Assembly: GCF_000622005.1 (NCBI RefSeq)
Contig: NZ_JHWV01000011.1
Span: 1 to 64,000 of the forward strand
Length of the DNA: 64,000 nt
Direction: 5' to 3'
DNA from: Anaerovibrio sp. RM50
GTDB taxonomy: Bacteria; Bacillota; Negativicutes; Selenomonadales; Selenomonadaceae
In this document: one piece after another, positions 60,205 through 64,000 of the stretch
How the letters are laid out: every line of letters starts with the position of its first letter
Numbering within the stretch: the stretch's first letter is position 1
Notes under the pieces: generated by a model
Database searches by the model: none
Seen by the model: only the letters and a program-made list of their open reading frames with translations
Told to the model about the DNA's origin: nothing
Position numbers and translations under genes: made by a program

Positions 60205-60822
60205 TTATTTTATGAAGTTCGTTGGCTGCCATGGTTCCTTTTCTGGCAAGCCATATTTCTCCTTGCCCAGGGCAATACTCTTCATTAAAAATGCCATATT
60301 CTTGCCCAAAGTCCGCATGGTCTGCAAGCCCTCACCATCCTGCTCAGCCTCACCTTTCCCCGCTCCATGGAGACTGTTCCAATATTGGCTGGAGGCTATG
60401 GGCATACCGCAGATAGTAAAATACTTGTTCAGGGCATCAAAGGTTGCCGAGCAGCCGCCCCGACGGGCCACAGCTATTCCGGCTCCCACCTTCATGGTCT
60501 TGTCAAATTTACAGCTCATAAACAGACGGTCAAGGAAGGACAGAACCGTTCCATTAGGGGAAGCATAGTACACAGGGGTTGCCACCACCAGGCCATCAGC
60601 CTCCTCAAATTTTGGAGCCAGCTGATTTACCTCATCGTCAAACACACACTTCTTGTTCTCTGCACAGGAATAACATCCGATGCACCCACGAATGGCCTTG
60701 TTGCCAATCTGAACCACCTCTGATTCCACACCTTCCTGTTCAAAGGTTTTCATCAGTTCATTTATTGCCACTGTTGTATTACCGCCCACCCGTGGGCTTC
60801 CGTTGATAATAAGAACCTTCAT
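60205..60822 (-). CDS. Flavodoxin-like NAD(P)H-dependent FMN reductase
   Basis: 205 residues. The FMN site starts at VLIINGSPRVGGNTTVAIN. A Cys-rich GCIGCYSCAENKKCVFDDE segment follows, then VVATPVYYASPNGTVLSFLD. This is the iron-sulfur-flavoprotein-like/NADPH-dependent FMN reductase group, common in anaerobes. The electron acceptor is not known. It is the last gene of a run that also contains two other flavodoxin-like proteins. Confidence 0.9.
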   Translation of the reverse strand: MKVLIINGSPRVGGNTTVAINELMKTFEQEGVESEVVQIGNKAIRGCIGCYSCAENKKCVFDDEVNQLAPKFEEADGLVVATPVYYASPNGTVLSFLDRLFMSCKFDKTMKVGAGIAVARRGGCSATFDALNKYFTICGMPIASSQYWNSLHGAGKGEAEQDGEGLQTMRTLGKNMAFLMKSIALGKEKYGLPEKEPWQPTNFIK

Positions 60823-60841
60823 GCCAAAACTCTCCTTTGAT

Positions 60842-61081
60842 TCACCTTACATAAAAAATAGCTACATACACAAAATTTCCCGCTTTAGCTATTCGCCAAA
60901 ACATAACAATTATCCTGCTAGAGAATTGTCCGTTTACATAGTGAGGTGATGCCTGTATGCGGGCCAGCCTTTCCCCCTGAGGAAGCCGCCCAAATTCCGG
61001 CCGATGAATAAAACTAATTCCGCCCAAGGATAGCAATCCCACAGTGGCCGCACCTCCTATAATAAATTGTCTGCGGTTCAT
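60842..61081 (-). pseudogene. N-terminal remnant of an MBL-fold hydrolase with Tat-type leader
   Basis: 79 residues. The first ~55 look like the start of the UlaG-like MBL-fold hydrolases with an exported leader: MNRRQFIIGGAATVGLLSLG, then FGRLPQGERLARIQASPHYV. The similarity breaks after NGQFS, and the frame ends 24 residues later with an unrelated tail. The metallohydrolase core (HxHxDH) is missing, so a deletion has removed nearly the whole enzyme. The ribosome site and start are still present. Confidence 0.7.
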
Positions 61082-61110
61082 GACTTCACCAACCTAATAT
61101 CTCAATCAAT

Positions 61111-61620
61111 TCATTGCAAGGAAAAATTAACTGTTACATTTCCCTCTCCCAAAATATTCTTTAATTCCTTTTGAGATAATCCCTTGATTTTACCTAGTTT
61201 GGTAAAGTTCCAGCTGTTAGTATCGTAATAAATAGTTATTTGATTGCCCTGATAAAGAATCACATCACCAGGCTGAGTTGTTATCTGGGTATCATTTGTT
61301 GGCAGATTAGTTCCCAATGGCCCTACTTTTTCAAAATTTCCATAATCATGCATATTTATGGAAATATCGCCTTTTTTTAGCAACTCGATAAAAGCAGCTG
61401 TCGAGGAATTATTTTCTGGAACAATTTCCAAAACATGATTATTTACATGTGCATAAATCATAACTGGTTCCACTTCCCCCTGATTGATTACTGCTTCTTT
61501 AACATATTCGGGATTCTGATTGGCATTACTGGTACAGCCCGCAAATAATATAGCAGCAAACAGCGCAACTACCACTAAGGTTATTAAATTCAGTCTATTG
61601 CAATGATTTACCAAATTCAT
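61111..61620 (-). CDS. Cyclophilin-like fold lipoprotein
   Basis: 169 residues. The signal carries a lipobox (FAAILFAGCTSN, Cys near residue 28). The mature domain matches the bacterial cyclophilin-like fold: AAFIELLKKGDISINMHDYG, QPGDVILYQGNQITIYYDTN and WNFTKLGKIKGLSQKEL. Whether it has prolyl-isomerase activity is unknown. Its start overlaps the end of the next flavodoxin-like gene by 26 bases. Confidence 0.85.
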   Translation of the reverse strand: MNLVNHCNRLNLITLVVVALFAAILFAGCTSNANQNPEYVKEAVINQGEVEPVMIYAHVNNHVLEIVPENNSSTAAFIELLKKGDISINMHDYGNFEKVGPLGTNLPTNDTQITTQPGDVILYQGNQITIYYDTNSWNFTKLGKIKGLSQKELKNILGEGNVTVNFSLQ

Positions 61621-62137
61621 AAGCCTCCTCCAATTTTCTTGTTTTTAAGTCAGCTTCTCCCGGATCATTAATACCGCCGCAGAACAATGTCCCTTTTAAA
61701 ATGGCTTTATCAAAACAATCCACCCAGCCTAAAAGGCCATTTTCAGCTTTTTTAGGTGTGCTTTCTTCGTCCTCGGCAGCCACCGATAGCATGTATACGT
61801 TGCGAAATCTATAATCGGAAGGAAACAGTGGATTCATCCTGTCCAAAAGTGTTTTCATCTGTCCACACATTTCGTAATAATAGATTGGTGTTGCGAATAC
61901 CAAAGTATCTGCCGCCTTAACTTTTTCAGCGATAATATTGGCATCATCATTTAATACGCATTTTTGTGTTTCCTGACAGGCGAGACAGCCAATACAAAAA
62001 TTAATCTTCTTTCCCTTTAGGCTAATATGCTCAACCTCATGACCAGCCTCCTTGGCCCCTCCAATTAAACGATGTGTAAGTATATCAGAATTACTTTTTG
62101 CACGCAAACTTGTAGAAATAACGAGTACCTTGCTCAT
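61595..62137 (-). CDS. Flavodoxin-like FMN reductase
   Basis: 180 residues. The FMN site is VLVISTSLRAKSNSDILTHR. The Cys segment is CIGCLACQETQKCVLNDDAN, followed by LVFATPIYYYEMCGQMKTLL and SVAAEDEESTPKKAENGL. It belongs to the same general group as the proteins at 60205 and 62978. It is co-transcribed with the cupin gene 14 bp upstream. Confidence 0.9.
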   Translation of the reverse strand: MSKVLVISTSLRAKSNSDILTHRLIGGAKEAGHEVEHISLKGKKINFCIGCLACQETQKCVLNDDANIIAEKVKAADTLVFATPIYYYEMCGQMKTLLDRMNPLFPSDYRFRNVYMLSVAAEDEESTPKKAENGLLGWVDCFDKAILKGTLFCGGINDPGEADLKTRKLEEAYEFGKSLQ

Positions 62138-62151
62138 ATTGTATTTGCCTC

Positions 62152-62943
62152 CTATAACAGCATATCATATTTACCAGCCTCCACTGGCTCGCACCACTCG
62201 TTGGAGGTATTTTCCCCCGGTACTTCAATGGCCAGATGCTGGAAAGCGGAATTTGGTGAAGCCCCGTGCCAGTGCTTTACATTGGCCGGGATATTTACAA
62301 CATCTCCAGCCTTAAGCTCCTTGGCTGGCTTGTCCCACTCCTGATAGTATCCCCTGCCAGCAGTCACAAGGAGTATCTGGCCACCGCCTTTGTCCGCATG
62401 GTGAATATGCCAGTGGTTGCGACAACCCGGCTCAAAAGTTACATTGCCCACATACACCTGCGCCATGGACAGCATATTCAGATAACTCTTGCCATCGAAA
62501 TACTGGGCATAATTGACATTTTCCCCACCTACAGGGAACAGACTTGTTGCCATTATATTTTCTAAGGATTCATTTTCTGTGGCAGAAGTTGCGGAGGACT
62601 CGTCAGCATAAACCTCCTTGGCCATATTGAAAGCTGCCCAAGCCTTTGGCCAGCCCCCATAAAAACCTAACTGGGTGATGATTTCTGCCATTTCTTCCTT
62701 GGTAATACCATTATTTTTTGCATTCTGCAGATGATACTTTAAGGAACTGTCCACCATGCCACTGGCCACAAGGGCTGAAATGGTAACAATACACCGCTCC
62801 TTCAATGGAAGAATATCATTTTTAGACCAAACTTCACCAAACAGAATATCATCGTTATAACGGGCAAAATCCGGAGCAAATTCTCCTAACTGCTGCCGCC
62901 CCGCAGTTTGAACTATCTTAACAGCTTCTCTTGACCGACTCAT
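62152..62943 (-). CDS. Carboxymuconolactone decarboxylase-like/cupin fusion
   Basis: 263 residues. The N-terminal ~115 residues form a CMD/AhpD-like domain (DILPLKERCIVTISALVASG, LKYHLQNAKNNGITKEEMAE), though the CxxC active site of AhpD is not present. The C-terminal half is a cupin with metal-binding pattern GCRNHWHIHHADKGGGQILL and VNIPANVKHWHGASP. Such fusions often lie beside flavodoxin-like reductases in anaerobes, as here. The substrate is unknown. Confidence 0.9.
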   Translation of the reverse strand: MSRSREAVKIVQTAGRQQLGEFAPDFARYNDDILFGEVWSKNDILPLKERCIVTISALVASGMVDSSLKYHLQNAKNNGITKEEMAEIITQLGFYGGWPKAWAAFNMAKEVYADESSATSATENESLENIMATSLFPVGGENVNYAQYFDGKSYLNMLSMAQVYVGNVTFEPGCRNHWHIHHADKGGGQILLVTAGRGYYQEWDKPAKELKAGDVVNIPANVKHWHGASPNSAFQHLAIEVPGENTSNEWCEPVEAGKYDMLL

Positions 62944-62977
62944 AAAAAAGTACCTCCCAAATGCTTGTGTTTTTTAT

Positions 62978-63652
62978 TTACAGATTGGTGCCAATTTTAT
63001 AGGCCATATCTGCAAATTCGGACTTCTCCACCAAGGAGCGGGCACCACAGCCTGTTGCCATTACCTGCCCCACGTCCTTCCATTCCATATAGCGAACCAG
63101 GGTCTCGTAGTGATTAATCAAAGCTTCCATGGTCCAATCAGCACTGTTGTAGGCTGTTGCAAGCATTATAGACTTTTTCCCGTGTAGCTTGCCGGTACGG
63201 GAGTAAAATCTGTCCACGATAATCTTTAACTGGGCTGACATGCCGAAATAATACAGTGGCGTGGTCAGTACAATAAGATCTGCCTCCAGCATCTTTGGCA
63301 TGAGAATATTTTCAATATCATCCTTAAAAATACATGGGCCATCCATACCGCATTTATCACAGCCCCTGCATGGATGTGTGTCACCATTTGCCGCATCAAA
63401 GGTAAACACCTCATGGCCGGCACTTTTGGCCCCCTCTGTAAACCTGTCTGCCAAATATATTGATGTGGACTCATTCTTAGCATGAGGACTACTGGTAATA
63501 ACTACTATCTTCATATTTTTTCCTCCTGACACACTGCCCTTTTCGGGAACTACATTTTTCTTATCATCCTTCAGTGCCGAAAGGCCACAGCCTGACATAA
63601 ACAGGGTCATGGCACCTATTCCACTGATTTTCAAAAATTCCCGTCTGTTCAT
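62978..63652 (-). CDS. Exported flavodoxin-like reductase with twin-arginine leader
   Basis: About 224 residues from the ATG at 63652 (GAGG 7 bases upstream). It begins with a short Tat-like leader MNRREFLKISGIGAMTLFMS, ending in a lipobox-like SGCG. After a linker the flavodoxin domain starts (KIVVITSSPHAKNESTSIYL), with CRGCDKCGMDGPCIFKDD and IVLTTPLYYFGMSAQLKIIV. Export of a folded flavoprotein by Tat would fit a role outside the cytoplasmic membrane. The leader is inferred and not proven functional. Confidence 0.85.
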   Translation of the reverse strand: MNRREFLKISGIGAMTLFMSGCGLSALKDDKKNVVPEKGSVSGGKNMKIVVITSSPHAKNESTSIYLADRFTEGAKSAGHEVFTFDAANGDTHPCRGCDKCGMDGPCIFKDDIENILMPKMLEADLIVLTTPLYYFGMSAQLKIIVDRFYSRTGKLHGKKSIMLATAYNSADWTMEALINHYETLVRYMEWKDVGQVMATGCGARSLVEKSEFADMAYKIGTNL

Positions 63653-63687
63653 AATAAACCTCACTGCTGCTTTGATATGATCAATGA

Positions 63688-64000
63688 CTAATTTCTTTTT
63701 AGGAAGGCTGCAACTGCTTTTCCTATAAGCACATATATCCCCATTATTCCGCACATTAACAGTGCATATACCACCCCTGTTTCATTGGTGGCTTCGGTGG
63801 CAAAAATGTGCTTCATTAATAGGCGGTCCCCTACCCGATTCAGGAAGGAGCCATATACGCCAACAGCCAGCACTGCCACGCCCAACAGAGCTCCCATGAT
63901 ACGCCCAATTAATGGAGAAAGTTCAACATTTAAGGCCTTTTTCCACTGAGTTATCCAGCCCTTCCAATGAAGTCCCCAATGAATACCGCTCACTATCAGT
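63688..64000 (-). CDS. Partial membrane protein (DUF4405-like), cut by the window edge
   Basis: At least 104 residues. The frame runs off the right edge with no stop; the GTG at 63993 is probably internal. Two hydrophobic segments are visible (GRIMGALLGVAVLAVGVYGS, VYALLMCGIMGIYVLIGKAV). The sequence SGIHWGLHWKGW resembles heme-binding DUF4405 membrane proteins. It is followed by the exported flavodoxin-like gene, so a membrane electron-transfer partner is possible. Confidence 0.6.
   Translation of the reverse strand, partial: LIVSGIHWGLHWKGWITQWKKALNVELSPLIGRIMGALLGVAVLAVGVYGSFLNRVGDRLLMKHIFATEATNETGVVYALLMCGIMGIYVLIGKAVAAFLKRN

Overview
The window reads as chromosome from a Gram-negative Firmicute, most likely a Negativicute of the Selenomonas/Anaerovibrio type. 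This is inferred from gene content and not proven. The supporting signs are T-box leaders on thrS and pheST, the thrS-infC-rpmI-rplT order, an AddAB recombinase, a polyamine operon with carboxynorspermidine genes, and several predicted lipoproteins and Tat-type leaders. Most genes run on the minus strand.

Region 1 (1-7.6 kb) is AT-rich accessory DNA. It holds a complete IS256-family element with an 8-bp target duplication, a C5-cytosine methyltransferase with an N-terminal HTH next to an EVE-domain reader, a solo IS3-type OrfA, a diverged duplicate of the sbcC 3' end fused to unrelated sequence, and a large TPR-like protein.

Region 2 (7.7-27.6 kb) centres on DNA repair. One likely transcript runs from a sigma-like factor through a zinc-ribbon protein, two membrane proteins and an SPFH protein into sbcD-sbcC. 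An HTH gene with a self-overlapping operator precedes a HsdS/HsdM-like protein. An AAA+ ATPase, a PcfJ-like protein and addB-addA form a third run.

Region 3 (27.7-37.9 kb) is core translation: thiN, an rRNA methylase, rplT-rpmI-infC (ATT start, attenuated leader), thrS with T-box, a LysM protein, and pheS-pheT with T-box.

Region 4 (37.9-46.4 kb) is a polyamine operon, speD-speA-speE-speB-CASDH-nspC, followed by a secreted lipase and a MarR regulator. It encodes two alternative routes to spermidine. Its promoter is followed by an unrecognised leader RNA with an intrinsic terminator.

Region 5 (46.5-58.5 kb) is mostly small secreted and hypothetical proteins. Its most striking content is a pair of duplicated cassettes, each with the same roughly 105-bp upstream block and the same 18-residue double-glycine leader, but different cationic core peptides. 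No exporter is in the window.

Region 6 (58.6-64 kb) holds a HipBA toxin-antitoxin pair with a possibly leaderless antitoxin message, then a run of flavodoxin-like reductases, a CMD-cupin fusion, a cyclophilin-like lipoprotein, a truncated MBL-hydrolase remnant and a membrane protein cut by the window edge.
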